From contig JAFYJN010000085.1 in assembly GCA_017538105.1 (NCBI GenBank), positions 62,001 through 126,000 on the forward strand: 64,000 nucleotides of DNA. The letters run 5' to 3'. The notes below the pieces were generated by a model. It had not been told where the DNA came from. It saw only the letters and a program-made list of their open reading frames with translations, and did no database searches. Shown here piece by piece: positions 1-9,811 of the stretch. The translations under genes were made by a program, and so were the position numbers. This DNA is from Prevotella sp. (GTDB lineage Bacteria; Bacteroidota; Bacteroidia; Bacteroidales; Bacteroidaceae). Numbering within the stretch: position 1 is the stretch's first letter; every line of letters starts with the position of its first letter.

Positions 1-1246
1 TGCCGCTCCCGACGTACTGAAGATTGGCGACCGTTACCTAGTGATTTACGGAGCCACTGGCGGTGGTCTTGGTGGTGGTCACAACGGCCGTATCCTCACC
101 ATGTGGAACAAGACCCTCGACCCCAAGTCGCCTGACTTCAAATATACTGATGCCATAGAGGTTTGTTCTTCCGACGGTATGGAAGACCAGGATGCCATCG
201 ACCCCGGCATGCTGCTTGACCCCAGTACCGGTCGTCTATGGGTGAGCTACGGCACCTATTTTGGTACCATCAGACTCATTGAACTCGACCCGACCACAGG
301 AGAGCGCAAGAAAGGCAATGTGGAGAAAGACATCGCCATCGACTGCGAGGCCACCGACCTTATTTACCGCGATGGCTGGTATTATCTGCTAGGCACCCAC
401 GGCACTTGTTGCGACGGGGTAAACTCCACCTATAATATTGTGGTGGGTCGTTCACGCAGTGTTGAAGGCCCATATATGGATAATGTAGGTCGCGATATGT
501 TCAATGGCGGTGGCAGGATGGTCATTGCCGCTGGCGACCGTGTTTGCGGTCCCGGCCATTTCGGTCGAACCATCATCGACGACGGTATAGAAATCATGTC
601 GTGCCACTATGAAGCCGACTTCGAGCAAGGCGGGCGTAGCGTTCTCGGCATCCGCCCATTGTTGTGGAAGAATGACTGGCCTGTTGCCGGCGACCGATTC
701 AAGGAGGGTGTTTACGCCATCCTGTCGGAACGTCGCGGTTACTCATTGGAATTGTCAGTCGACTTCGTGAGGATGGAACAGCAGCGTCAACGTTTTTGGC
801 AGATGGACCCCAACGAACCCGTGGTACCTGTGGCCAACCAGACATTGGAACAGGTAAATGGCAGTTGGCCTCAGGATGATATCGGCGTTCGCTGCGGTGA
901 CTACATGTTCCGCCCCCACCAGTTATGGCACGTCACGCCCCGTCCAGAAGCCGGCGGTTATCTCGGCGGACCATTGTACAGTATCACCATAGAAGGTACC
1001 GACCGTGCGCTGACAGCCACGTCCGACCTTGAAGTGACCAGCCGCAGCTACGATGGTAGTGAAGGACAATTATGGCGCATCGAGCAGGCCACCGACGGCA
1101 CATTCCGCATCATGCCAAATACCATTCCCGGTCAGCAGGGTAAGAATACCCGCTACTGTCTTTATTCTGCCGGCGACAGCACTCCGACATTGGCGGAATG
1201 GGATTTCAGCAGTGACAATTCTAAGTGGAATTTCAAGAAAGACTGA
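1..1246 (+). CDS. GH43 arabinan endo-1,5-alpha-L-arabinosidase-like protein (5' truncated by window)
   Basis: The reading frame is open from base 2, so the gene begins outside the window and the GTG at 41 is not its start. The visible part is a five-bladed propeller typical of GH43: a DAIDPG motif (nt 191-208) with the Asp expected to tune the pKa of the acid, and an EATD motif (nt 347-358) with the probable catalytic acid Glu. A GHFGRT stretch follows. The last 130 or so residues look like a lectin-type beta-trefoil or similar sugar-binding tail (an LWRIEQ motif near the end). The family hydrolyses arabinan or arabinose side chains, usually outside the cell or in the periplasm. The catalytic base Asp and the signal peptide would lie upstream and cannot be checked. 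A strong hairpin terminator follows. The family is clear; the exact substrate is inferred. Confidence 0.85.
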   Translation, partial: AAPDVLKIGDRYLVIYGATGGGLGGGHNGRILTMWNKTLDPKSPDFKYTDAIEVCSSDGMEDQDAIDPGMLLDPSTGRLWVSYGTYFGTIRLIELDPTTGERKKGNVEKDIAIDCEATDLIYRDGWYYLLGTHGTCCDGVNSTYNIVVGRSRSVEGPYMDNVGRDMFNGGGRMVIAAGDRVCGPGHFGRTIIDDGIEIMSCHYEADFEQGGRSVLGIRPLLWKNDWPVAGDRFKEGVYAILSERRGYSLELSVDFVRMEQQRQRFWQMDPNEPVVPVANQTLEQVNGSWPQDDIGVRCGDYMFRPHQLWHVTPRPEAGGYLGGPLYSITIEGTDRALTATSDLEVTSRSYDGSEGQLWRIEQATDGTFRIMPNTIPGQQGKNTRYCLYSAGDSTPTLAEWDFSSDNSKWNFKKD

Positions 1247-1330
1247 AGCCTTTATACCCTGCCATAAAACAACAGTGTGCTTTCCTTAGTGGAACGCACA
1301 CTGCAACACTAAAAAATCAACGGTATCTTT

Positions 1331-1365
1331 AAATCCAACTTCTCGATGTGAGAAGTTGGATTTTT
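1331..1365 (+). terminator. Intrinsic terminator after the GH43 gene
   Basis: A perfect 14-bp inverted repeat (1331-1344 with 1350-1363) with a 5-nt loop runs into a short T run. It lies 85 bp after the GH43 stop codon. The rest of the 1247-1690 gap is AT-rich and holds only the promoter for the next gene. Confidence 0.85.
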
Positions 1366-1553
1366 CTGTAAGCAGCAATTATCATAGTTTTCTTTTGGTT
1401 GCGAAGTATTTTATAGTTGAACGAACGTTTCTTTTAGACACGTTTTATAATTATATCTGAAAAACTTATGCGAACATCTTGCAAAGATACGCAAAAATAA
1501 TCCCTTTCACATTTTAATAAGTAACAAATTATTTTATTTTTTATAACATTTTC

Positions 1554-1584
1554 TTTGTCAAAATGAAAAATCGGGTTATCTTTG
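1554..1584 (+). promoter_or_regulatory. Bacteroidetes-type promoter for the HTCS gene
   Basis: TTTG at 1554-1557, a 19-bp spacer, then TAtcTTTG at 1577-1584 match the consensus of the main Bacteroidetes sigma factor. The start codon at 1691 would leave a leader of about 100 nt. Confidence 0.7.
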
Positions 1585-1690
1585 CAAAAAGATTCTAACA
1601 TCTATAATCATCACGAGACAACAGGAGGCGTTTCCACTATGGCTGCCTCTTTATTTCTGTCAAAGGATAAAGATTATACCTATAAGCACG

Positions 1691-4600
1691 ATGAAGAAAA
1701 AGTTATCTATCACTACTGCGTTTCTCTTGGCATGCGTCTGCACGTTGGCACAGACGGGACGTTTATTCGACGCCAACCAACAATTATCGAGCAGTTTCGT
1801 AGGGCAAGTATATCTTGACAACGACGGTTTTATCTGGGCGGCCACTCGCAATGGGTTAAACCGTTATGACGGTTATCAGTTCGTTATATTGAAAAAAGAG
1901 AAAGAACTGTATAACGAGATGGCCAGCAATTACGTCAATTGTTTCCTACAAGACAGAAATGGTCTTTTCTACTTAGGTATGTGGGGCCATTTGCAGACTT
2001 ACGACGGTCAGTCGTTCAGGAATGTGGAGGTGAAGGCCATCGACCCGAATAACACCAGCTGTTTTGTCACTTGTTTTTTGGAGCGCAAAAATGGCGAAAT
2101 ATGGGCTGGCACTTCGGGAGTCGGCGTGTTGAAGATAGACGACCGTGAGCATGCCCATCAAGTAAGCAATTCGCTTCGAGACATCCACACCGTGAATCAC
2201 CTTGCCGAAGACAAACTAGGTCATATTTGGATTGTAACGCGCGACAACGGTCTGTTGGAATATGACGGTCGTCAAGTTACCTCTTACTTCACTGAAGCCC
2301 CTTTGCGAGTGTCACTACATCGCGTGTGCGTGGCTCCGTCTGGCCAAGTGTACGTAGGCACCACGAACGATGGTCTATATGTCCGTGAAGGTCAGCAATT
2401 CAGGCATATCGACAACACCGGCACCAAGCCCATATCCGCCCTTTATTTCAACAGCCATGGCGAGTTGATGATTGGTTATGATGGAGGTGGTCTAGGTATC
2501 TATGACCCCAAGACTGGTGAGCTCGTAGACAACCCTTATTACAGTACCGACATCGACCTGTCGACCACGAAAGTCTACTCCATTACAGAAGACCGTATTG
2601 GCAACATCTGGCTTGGGCTGTTACAGAAAGGCCTGTTCATGCAACCTGGCACCCCTCCTGGGTTTGGATACATGGGTTACAAATTGGGCGATCGCAACAA
2701 GATTGGCTCTGCCTGTGTCATTAGCACCTTTATTGACAGTCATGGTCGTATATGGATAGGAACAGACAAAGATGGCCTATACTGTTTCAGCCATGACAAG
2801 CAATTGCTCAAGCATTACAAGGAGGGGTTCCCCGAGTCGATCATGACAATCGCCGAGGACCACAACGGCCATATCTGGATAGGTTCATACAACCAGGGGG
2901 GAGGATGGATAGACCCGACGACCACCCAATACCACCGTTATCCTTTCACCCAAGAGAGTCTCAGCATTTTCGACATCTGTGTTGACAGGAACAACCGGGT
3001 GTGGTTGGGCACCATGCGTTATGGTCTGTTGATGTTGGACCAATCTACGAACCAGCTCATTTCCTACACAAAAAAAGACAAGGCGGAGAAAGACCGTCAA
3101 GTGAACAGCATCTCGAACGACTATATCTCTCAGATTTCTCTTTCACCTGACGAGCATCGCATCTATGTGTCAACTACGATGGGGCTTTGTTGCCTAGACA
3201 TTGAATCTGGCAGTTGGACCAAATACTTTGGGCAGAACTGCATCAATTATGGCACCCCGGTGCGTATCGCGAAAGAATACAGTGGAAAAGTATGGGTAGG
3301 CACGAATGACGGTCTGTACTGTTATGATCCTTCATCGAAACAACTTCGCCTGTACACTGAAGAGAAAGGACTTTCCGACAACGGCATCGCCTCGATAGAG
3401 CAAGACCGTCAAGGACGACTATGGATCGGCACCGACCACGGTTTGCGTTGTCACGACATCAAATCAGGCGACACCCATAACTATTTCATCGACAACGGTT
3501 TGCAATCCAACGAGTTCTCTGATGGAGCCTCCTGCATCTCACCTCAAGGGACGATGCTCTTTGGCGGTGTGGGCGGTGTGACATGGTTTGACCCCGAGAG
3601 TATCACAGACAGCAAATGGGATGCCACGGTGGAGCTGAGCCGTTTCTGCATCAACGGTCAACCTGTGAACAAAAGTACCCAATCGGGTAGTTACCACATC
3701 ACCGACACTACCATCATCGCGAGCAAACGCTTTGATTTAAGCTACCACGACAATTCATTTACCATCCAACTTTCGACACTCACCTACGACAATCCTGAGC
3801 ATATCACTTATCTTTATAGTATCAATAACGAGCCTTATTTGCGTCTTCAGCCAGGAGCCAACGAACTAATGTTCACGCATCTATCTCCCGGCACTTACAA
3901 TTTTAGAGTGAAGGCTGAACGTAATGGCATAGAAACACCCGAGAAAGAGTTCACCGTTGTCATTCACGGTCCATGGTATCGTTCAACTATTGCTTATCTA
4001 CTTTATCTTTTGGCCTTGGGTCTGGCCATCTGGCAATTACTGCGTATGCGTGACCGCAAGGAACAAAATCGCCTAAGTATGCAGCAACACATCCACGCCC
4101 AAGAGATGAGCGATGCCAAGTTGCGATTCTTCATGAACATCAGTCATGAGATACGCACGCCTATGACGCTGATTATCACCCCCTTGATTTCGCTCATCAA
4201 GAACGAGAAAGATGCCCAGAAGAAGAGCATCCTACAGACTATCAAACGTAATAGCGAGCGTATTCTCCATCTCATCAACCAAATGATGGACCTGAGGAAG
4301 ATAGACCAAGGACAAATGGTCATGCATATGTCGGAAACCGATTTGGTACCTTTCATCAACGAGTTGTACAGTCTGTTTGAACACCAAGCAAAGAATAAGG
4401 GCATTCACCTGTCTTTGGAATGTGACAGTGATTCGCTGCCCATATGGATAGACCGACAGAATTTCGACAAGGTAGTAATGAATATTCTGTCGAACGCTTT
4501 TAAATTTACTCCTACTGGTGGCAACATCGCCATTCGCGTTACCCACGATGACAAGGAAGCTCGCATTGCCATCAGCGATGATGGAGAGAAAATACCCGAA

Positions 4601-5665
4601 GGACAGTTGGCAAAAATCTTTGAACGTTTTTACCAGACCGATTCCACCATCAATGGTCAGCAACCCGGCACTGGTATCGGCCTCGATTTGGCCAAATCGC
4701 TTGTCGAGCTGCATCATGGCACCATCAGTGCCCACAACTTAGAAAAAGGTTGCGAATTTGTGGTTACCCTTCCTTTAGGCGACCAACATCTGAGAGCCGA
4801 AGAGAAAATCAACGACAAGCCAATATCCGAGCAGGCCAAGTCAGACGTAGCCCTTCCTGTTTCCGAAGGCACCAACACTCCCGAGCACAAGGACCATGAC
4901 CATTACATGCTTGTCATTGCCGAAGATGATGACGAGATTCGTACCCTTCTATGCAAAGAGTTTGAACAAGATTACGATGTCAAGGCCTGTTCCAATGGTC
5001 GGGAAGCTCTTGTTGAGACCTTACGCAGCAAACCCGACCTAGTGATTAGTGACGTGATGATGCCCGAGATGGATGGACATACTTTATGTTCAAAAATCAA
5101 ATCCAATCCCGACATCAGCCATACCCCCGTAATCCTGTTGACTGCGAAGAACCTCGACGAAGACAAATTGACGGGTCTGGAAACAGGTGCCGACGCCTAT
5201 ATTGTGAAACCATTCAATATGGACATCCTGCGGCGCACCATCATCAATATCATCAGCAGCCACCGTTTGTTGCGCCTTAAATATGAGCGTAACGACCAAT
5301 TGGAAGACAAGGTGGACAACATCGACATCAAGTCGCCCGATGAGAAACTGCTCGAGCGCGTGATGAACACCATCAACAAACATATCTCCGACTCCGACCT
5401 GAATGTGGAGATGATAGCCGAGGAAGTGGGCATCAGCCGTGTTCACCTGCACCGCAAGATGAAAGAACTGACAGGCCAGACACCACATGACTTCATCCGC
5501 AATATCCGTCTAAAGCGAGCCGCCAACCTGTTGGTGAACCAAGGCATGAACGTGACTGAAGTGATGTATGCCTGCGGCTTCTCTAATACCGCCTCCTTCT
5601 CCACCCTCTTTAAGAAGTTCTACGGCCTATCGCCGCGCGACTACATGAAAGAACACGGGAAATAG
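1691..5665 (+). CDS. Hybrid two-component system (HTCS) sensor/regulator, one protein
   Basis: A 1324-residue protein that joins a sensor kinase and its response regulator. It starts with a signal peptide, followed by about 700 residues of two-component-regulator propeller repeats (many W-x-G-T blades) and a Y_Y_Y domain: the periplasmic glycan sensor. One membrane segment lies near residues 765-785. Next come the kinase dimerisation domain with SHEIRTPM (phospho-acceptor His819), an ATPase domain with GTGIGLDLAKS, a receiver domain with DVMMPEMDG (Asp1121) and a C-terminal AraC-type DNA-binding domain (about 1225-1320). All key residues are present. HTCS proteins usually activate the adjacent PUL on binding an oligosaccharide. 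The only glycan gene next to it here is the GH43, so an arabinan or arabinoxylan signal is plausible but inferred. It has its own promoter and terminator. Confidence 0.93.
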   Translation: MKKKLSITTAFLLACVCTLAQTGRLFDANQQLSSSFVGQVYLDNDGFIWAATRNGLNRYDGYQFVILKKEKELYNEMASNYVNCFLQDRNGLFYLGMWGHLQTYDGQSFRNVEVKAIDPNNTSCFVTCFLERKNGEIWAGTSGVGVLKIDDREHAHQVSNSLRDIHTVNHLAEDKLGHIWIVTRDNGLLEYDGRQVTSYFTEAPLRVSLHRVCVAPSGQVYVGTTNDGLYVREGQQFRHIDNTGTKPISALYFNSHGELMIGYDGGGLGIYDPKTGELVDNPYYSTDIDLSTTKVYSITEDRIGNIWLGLLQKGLFMQPGTPPGFGYMGYKLGDRNKIGSACVISTFIDSHGRIWIGTDKDGLYCFSHDKQLLKHYKEGFPESIMTIAEDHNGHIWIGSYNQGGGWIDPTTTQYHRYPFTQESLSIFDICVDRNNRVWLGTMRYGLLMLDQSTNQLISYTKKDKAEKDRQVNSISNDYISQISLSPDEHRIYVSTTMGLCCLDIESGSWTKYFGQNCINYGTPVRIAKEYSGKVWVGTNDGLYCYDPSSKQLRLYTEEKGLSDNGIASIEQDRQGRLWIGTDHGLRCHDIKSGDTHNYFIDNGLQSNEFSDGASCISPQGTMLFGGVGGVTWFDPESITDSKWDATVELSRFCINGQPVNKSTQSGSYHITDTTIIASKRFDLSYHDNSFTIQLSTLTYDNPEHITYLYSINNEPYLRLQPGANELMFTHLSPGTYNFRVKAERNGIETPEKEFTVVIHGPWYRSTIAYLLYLLALGLAIWQLLRMRDRKEQNRLSMQQHIHAQEMSDAKLRFFMNISHEIRTPMTLIITPLISLIKNEKDAQKKSILQTIKRNSERILHLINQMMDLRKIDQGQMVMHMSETDLVPFINELYSLFEHQAKNKGIHLSLECDSDSLPIWIDRQNFDKVVMNILSNAFKFTPTGGNIAIRVTHDDKEARIAISDDGEKIPEGQLAKIFERFYQTDSTINGQQPGTGIGLDLAKSLVELHHGTISAHNLEKGCEFVVTLPLGDQHLRAEEKINDKPISEQAKSDVALPVSEGTNTPEHKDHDHYMLVIAEDDDEIRTLLCKEFEQDYDVKACSNGREALVETLRSKPDLVISDVMMPEMDGHTLCSKIKSNPDISHTPVILLTAKNLDEDKLTGLETGADAYIVKPFNMDILRRTIINIISSHRLLRLKYERNDQLEDKVDNIDIKSPDEKLLERVMNTINKHISDSDLNVEMIAEEVGISRVHLHRKMKELTGQTPHDFIRNIRLKRAANLLVNQGMNVTEVMYACGFSNTASFSTLFKKFYGLSPRDYMKEHGK

Positions 5666-5681
5666 GTGTTATGACTCTCGC

Positions 5682-5719
5682 CACTGGCAATTCCTGTCTA
5701 TGGGATTGCCAGTGCTTTT
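5682..5719 (+). terminator. Intrinsic terminator after the HTCS gene
   Basis: Arms 5682-5691 and 5705-5714 are perfectly complementary (10 bp, 13-nt loop) and are followed by CTTTTTAT. It lies 17 bp after the stop codon. Confidence 0.8.
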
Positions 5720-5844
5720 TATGAAATAAGACGTCATTCTCCATCTTTTTTCAAGTTAGTGGAAAGAGTTTGAGAAAAACTTCTTACCTTTGCACCCTCA
5801 AATCAAGTAGTCTGTTCATATTTTCCAAAGACAGCTACCATGAT

Positions 5845-6030
5845 AGGCCCGTAAAGGTTCGCTTTCATGCGATTAATTGGGAATGTGAGTGAGAATCTCC
5901 AACTGTCCCGCAGCTGTATTCTCCGTTATGGCCACAAAGCAAGAACAGCCATTGCCAGTTTTGGCGAGAAGGCGCATTGTGGTGGAGTTAAGTCAGAATA
6001 CCAGCCTTCCTACGGAAATAACCCGCCATT
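5845..6030 (+). promoter_or_regulatory. Cobalamin (B12) riboswitch
   Basis: Several conserved blocks of the cobalamin aptamer occur in the right order: GGTTCGC near 5856, GGGAATGTGAGTGAGAATC (5879-5897), the core TCCCGCAGCTGTA, a CCACAAAGC block, and the B12-box-like AGTCAGAATACCAGCC (about 5991-6006). A TAccTTTG -7 element at 5785-5792 could start the transcript. After the aptamer, an imperfect hairpin (about 6038-6070; ATGGTGTTGG against CCAACCAT) just before the start codon could be the expression platform. It is the only leader before the DASS/SLC13 transporter gene, so B12 is expected to switch that gene off. Box order and spacing support the call; the exact limits and the platform are uncertain. 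Confidence 0.87.
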
Positions 6031-6099
6031 CCACGATGTATGGTGTTGGCAGGCACCCCAACCATTATCCTCGAACAAAGTCAAAAAAACAAGACTGAT

Positions 6100-7605
6100 A
6101 TGTTCAAAAATTTCAACGGGTTTCATCTCGTGGACGCGTATCATGCTTTACGCGTGGAAAAGCATTCCCATCCTGGGATAGTATTTAAGAAGACGGTAGA
6201 GGCCATAGTCATTATCGCCGTCACGGTGTTGCTATGGAACTTACCCAGTAGTTCATTCGGCATTGAGGGTCTGAACGTTGTTCAGCAGCGAATCATCTCC
6301 ATTTTTGCCTTTGCCACCCTCATGTGGGTATTTGAGGTTGTGCCAGCATGGGCCACCAGTGTGGCTATTATGGGATTGATGCTGTTGTTCTGCAGTGATT
6401 CGGGCATCAAATGGATGTGCGATCCTGACGAAGTAGGAACGCTACTCTCCTACAAGGGAGTAATGGCCTGCTTTGCCGATCCTGTCATCATGCTGTTTAT
6501 CGGTGGTTTCATCTTAGCCATTGCCGCCACAAAGACGGGTCTTGACGCTCAATGCGCGAAGATGCTACTCAAACACTTCGGCACGAAGAGTGAGACTGTA
6601 CTTTTGGGATTCCTTCTCATTACTGGTCTTTTCTCCATGTTCGTGAGCAACACTGCCACCGCCGCCATGATGCTCACCTTCCTTACCCCTGTATTCAAGC
6701 AATTACCTCCCGAGGGCAAGGGCCGCATCGCCTTGGCTCTATCCATCCCCATCGCGGCCAACATTGGCGGTATGGGTACGCCTATCGGCACACCTCCCAA
6801 CACCATCGCCCTGAAATATCTCAACGATCCCGAGGGGCTGAATATGGGCATGGGCTTTGGCCAATGGATGCTCTTCATGGTGCCTCTGGTATTGGCGCTT
6901 CTGTTTATCGCCTGGCTTCTACTCATAAAAATGTTCCCCTTCAAGCAGAAACGGATAGAATTGCACATCGAAGGAGGCATGAAACCAGGCATGAAGACAA
7001 AGATTGTCATTGTGACGTTCATATTAACTGTAGCTCTGTGGTTGCTTGACAGTGTGACAGGCATCAACAGTTATACTGTTGCATTCATCCCCTTCGTGGT
7101 TTTCTCGTTGGCAGGCATCGTCAACCGACGTGATTTGGAAGAAATCAACTGGGGGGTGATATGGATGGTGGCCGGCGGTTTCACCCTTGGTTATGGTCTG
7201 AACCAATCTGGCCTTGCTGACCTTGCCGTCAATAGTATCCCCTTCGGCGACTTCTCGCCCTTGGTTATTCTTATACTGTCGGGGGTTATATGTTATATCC
7301 TGTCGAACTTCATCTCCAATTCGGCTACCGCCGCATTGCTCATGCCCATTTTAGTGATGGTATGTGCAGCCATGGGCGACAAGCTCAACGCCATTGGCGG
7401 AACGTCGACCGTGCTCATCGGCATAGCCATTGCATCGTCGAGTGCCATGGTATTGCCCATCTCCACCCCTCCAAACGCTTTGGCCTATGCCACCAATATG
7501 GTGGAACAGCGCGATATGGCCCGTATCGGCATCATCGTGGGAATACTCTCCATCATCCTAGGCTATGCCATGCTATACACCATGGGTATGTTGCACATGA
7601 TTTAA
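6100..7605 (+). CDS. DASS/SLC13-family sodium:dicarboxylate (succinate-type) transporter
   Basis: A 501-residue polytopic inner-membrane protein of the divalent anion:sodium symporter family (VcINDY/CitT type). Both signature repeats are present: SNTATAAMM (Ser183-Asn184-Thr185) and SNSATAALLMPI (Ser406-Asn407-Ser408), which in the family bind the carboxylates and sodium. Related proteins move succinate, malate, fumarate or citrate. I chose the ATG at 6100 because an upstream in-frame ATG at 6040 lies in the riboswitch leader and would add a non-conserved, non-membrane stretch. The cobalamin riboswitch directly upstream is unusual for this family. It suggests that the transporter is made when B12 is scarce, when the methylmalonyl-CoA route from succinate to propionate stalls. 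Whether it exports or imports cannot be read from the sequence. Confidence 0.9.
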   Translation: MFKNFNGFHLVDAYHALRVEKHSHPGIVFKKTVEAIVIIAVTVLLWNLPSSSFGIEGLNVVQQRIISIFAFATLMWVFEVVPAWATSVAIMGLMLLFCSDSGIKWMCDPDEVGTLLSYKGVMACFADPVIMLFIGGFILAIAATKTGLDAQCAKMLLKHFGTKSETVLLGFLLITGLFSMFVSNTATAAMMLTFLTPVFKQLPPEGKGRIALALSIPIAANIGGMGTPIGTPPNTIALKYLNDPEGLNMGMGFGQWMLFMVPLVLALLFIAWLLLIKMFPFKQKRIELHIEGGMKPGMKTKIVIVTFILTVALWLLDSVTGINSYTVAFIPFVVFSLAGIVNRRDLEEINWGVIWMVAGGFTLGYGLNQSGLADLAVNSIPFGDFSPLVILILSGVICYILSNFISNSATAALLMPILVMVCAAMGDKLNAIGGTSTVLIGIAIASSSAMVLPISTPPNALAYATNMVEQRDMARIGIIVGILSIILGYAMLYTMGMLHMI

Positions 7606-7675
7606 TCATGAAACGTTGAGAACAACAATTGATGGATACAAATGCTACAGGTGATGTAAAAAAAGACGGTTAATG

Positions 7676-7706
7676 TTTGTTTTGTGGATTTTTTTCATTA
7701 CATTTG
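7676..7706 (+). promoter_or_regulatory. Promoter deciding the start of the YARHG gene
   Basis: TTTG (7676-7679), a 19-bp spacer and TAcaTTTG (7699-7706) fit the Bacteroidetes consensus. Transcription should start near 7713, which rules out the in-frame ATG at 7673 and points to the ATG at 7748. Confidence 0.7.
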
Positions 7707-7747
7707 CAAAAGATACCACTATTACTAACCAAAAACCGACAACTACA

Positions 7748-8164
7748 ATGAAAAAGACCCTAAAAAATTGGGGCGCCCGACTCGCCCTCGTTTTGTTCTT
7801 CACCTGTGGAATGAGCATGATTGCCGATGCCCAAGTGCCTTCCATCCCCCGAAGGCAGTCAACCTATCGTGCCAAGCCAAAGACACGTACACAGACGTCG
7901 CGCAATACTGTATGGGGCACTCAGTACGACTGGCTGTCAACCCGTTACTGCACCTATTCCGACATCCGCAATATGGATCGCGGACAGGTACGCGTGCTGA
8001 AAAATTCCATTTATGCCCGTCATGGTCGTCGTTTCCGCGACGCTAACCTTCGCCGGTATTTCCAGTCGCAGCGCTGGTATAACCCCTGGCGCAGCGAAGT
8101 GCCGTCAAGTGAATTCAACAGGTATGAGAGCTACAACATCTCATTCCTGCTGAGGTACGAATAG
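7748..8164 (+). CDS. Small secreted YARHG-domain protein
   Basis: A 138-residue protein with a signal peptide (cleavage expected after the ADAQ at about residue 29) and a basic, threonine- and arginine-rich linker. The C-terminal domain contains SIYARHGRRF followed by YFQSQRWYNP, the hallmark of the YARHG domain. Proteins with this domain are extracellular or periplasmic and of unknown function; the domain is often found next to peptidase or lipoprotein modules, but here it stands alone. It is transcribed from its own promoter and converges with the symporter gene on the other strand, with only 12 bp between the two coding ends. The domain is recognised with confidence; no function is claimed. 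Confidence 0.8.
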   Translation: MKKTLKNWGARLALVLFFTCGMSMIADAQVPSIPRRQSTYRAKPKTRTQTSRNTVWGTQYDWLSTRYCTYSDIRNMDRGQVRVLKNSIYARHGRRFRDANLRRYFQSQRWYNPWRSEVPSSEFNRYESYNISFLLRYE

Positions 8165-8176
8165 AGGAGCAACCTC

Positions 8177-9709
8177 TTACTTCTTTCTGCTATAGCATCT
8201 GAAGATGTCGTCGACCACAGTTGACGGCATCTTCGGCGTTAAGAGGCTGACAATCCAAGTGACAGGGAAGCCACCAAGCATGGCTATAGCACCACAATTG
8301 ATGGGGTTAATGGGGTTTCCAAGGAGCATGTTCACAACGGTGATTCCCACTCCCCATACGAAACAGGCCCAAACAGCCGTAGTAGTCACACCACGCCAAT
8401 AAAGTCCGAGCATAAACGGAGCGAGGAAGGCACCTGCCAATGCACCCCACGATATACCCATGAGTTGTGCGATGAACGTCGGTGGGTTAAGTGCGATGAG
8501 CAACGATATAACAATGAAGAATACAATGAGTACGCGCATGACCACCACTTTGCGGTGTTCCACCTTTTCCGACACCTCGTCGTCGATGCTCCCTTCCTGC
8601 ACTTCGCCCGGCAATGCTTTCTTGTCGCGGTAAATGAGGTCGAGTGTCATCGTCGAAGATGACGTGAGCACCAACGAAGCCAAAGTCGACATCGAAGCCG
8701 AAAGCACGAGCAACACCACCAGCGCAATGATGAAGTCGGGCAATGTCACCAACATCGATGGCACAATGGCATCGAAGTCAAGTTTTCCCGAAGCAAGCAT
8801 CGGAGGCATACCAAAGAGTCGACCGAATCCGCCGAGGAAATAGCATCCACCTGCCACCACAAGGGCAAAAACGGTAGAGATAATCGTTCCTCGTTTGATC
8901 GCCTTCTCATCCGTGATGGAATAAAATTTTCCAACCATCTGCGGCAATCCCCATGTTCCCAACGAAGTCAAAACGACCACACCCAAGAGATTCCACGGGT
9001 CAGGACCGAAGAGCGAAGCGAAGCCACCATTGGCCGCCGCGTCGTTGTCGGCCGGCATCTGAGCCAATTTATCAACAGCCGCCGTCAGTCCCCCCTGTGT
9101 ATTGAGAACTGCCGCAATGACTGTGACAATACCGAAGAGCATGATGATACCCTGTATGAAGTCGTTCATCGCCGTCGCCTTATATCCACCGAGGATCACA
9201 TAAACCGCCGTGAAAGCCGCCATGAATATGACACAATACTGATAGTCGATGCCGAAACCCATCTCGAAAAGCGTCGATATACCCTTGTACACTCCTGCCG
9301 TATAAGGAATGAGGAACACAAAGGCTATAACACTTGCCGTAACGCGCAAACCCTGACTTTGGAAACGTGTACCAAAAAAGTCGGGCATCGTGCGGCTCTC
9401 TATGTGTTGGGTCATCAGTTTGGTACGTTTGCCGAGCACCAGCCATGCCAAAAGCGACCCTATGACCGCGTTGCCAATACCTATCCATGCTGAACTGAGG
9501 CCGTATTTCCAGCCAAACTGTCCTGCGTAGCCCACAAAGACCACTGCCGAGAAATACGATGTGCCAAAAGCAAACGCCGTGAGCCACGGCCCCACCTTTC
9601 TGCCACCGAGCACGAACCCGTCGACCGAGCGTGCTTGCTTGCGGGAATAAAGACCCACGAAAACCATCAAGCCAATGAAGATGATGGTGAGGAAGATTTT
9701 TATGAACAT
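8177..9709 (-). CDS. Sodium:solute symporter (SSS family)
   Basis: A 510-residue membrane protein with about 13 hydrophobic segments in the order typical of the SSS family. An N-terminal YSRKQARSVDGFVLGGRK stretch marks the conserved region after the first segment, and an FGTSYFSAVVFVGYAG stretch marks the first core helix. The family couples sodium entry to uptake of amino acids, sugars, pantothenate or short acids; the sequence does not decide which. It lies 102 bp downstream of an OprP-like porin on the same strand, with no clear promoter between them, so the two may form an uptake operon (outer-membrane channel plus inner-membrane symporter). The pairing is an inference. Confidence 0.87.
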   Translation of the reverse strand: MFIKIFLTIIFIGLMVFVGLYSRKQARSVDGFVLGGRKVGPWLTAFAFGTSYFSAVVFVGYAGQFGWKYGLSSAWIGIGNAVIGSLLAWLVLGKRTKLMTQHIESRTMPDFFGTRFQSQGLRVTASVIAFVFLIPYTAGVYKGISTLFEMGFGIDYQYCVIFMAAFTAVYVILGGYKATAMNDFIQGIIMLFGIVTVIAAVLNTQGGLTAAVDKLAQMPADNDAAANGGFASLFGPDPWNLLGVVVLTSLGTWGLPQMVGKFYSITDEKAIKRGTIISTVFALVVAGGCYFLGGFGRLFGMPPMLASGKLDFDAIVPSMLVTLPDFIIALVVLLVLSASMSTLASLVLTSSSTMTLDLIYRDKKALPGEVQEGSIDDEVSEKVEHRKVVVMRVLIVFFIVISLLIALNPPTFIAQLMGISWGALAGAFLAPFMLGLYWRGVTTTAVWACFVWGVGITVVNMLLGNPINPINCGAIAMLGGFPVTWIVSLLTPKMPSTVVDDIFRCYSRKK

Positions 9710-9811
9710 TATTTGAGTGTTGATTTTTGAATGTTAAATGGTCGCTGTGCGATGAAGGATGTTGAATGTTGAGTGGTTTAATTCACTGGTTGTTTAATTC
9801 ATTCATCTTCC

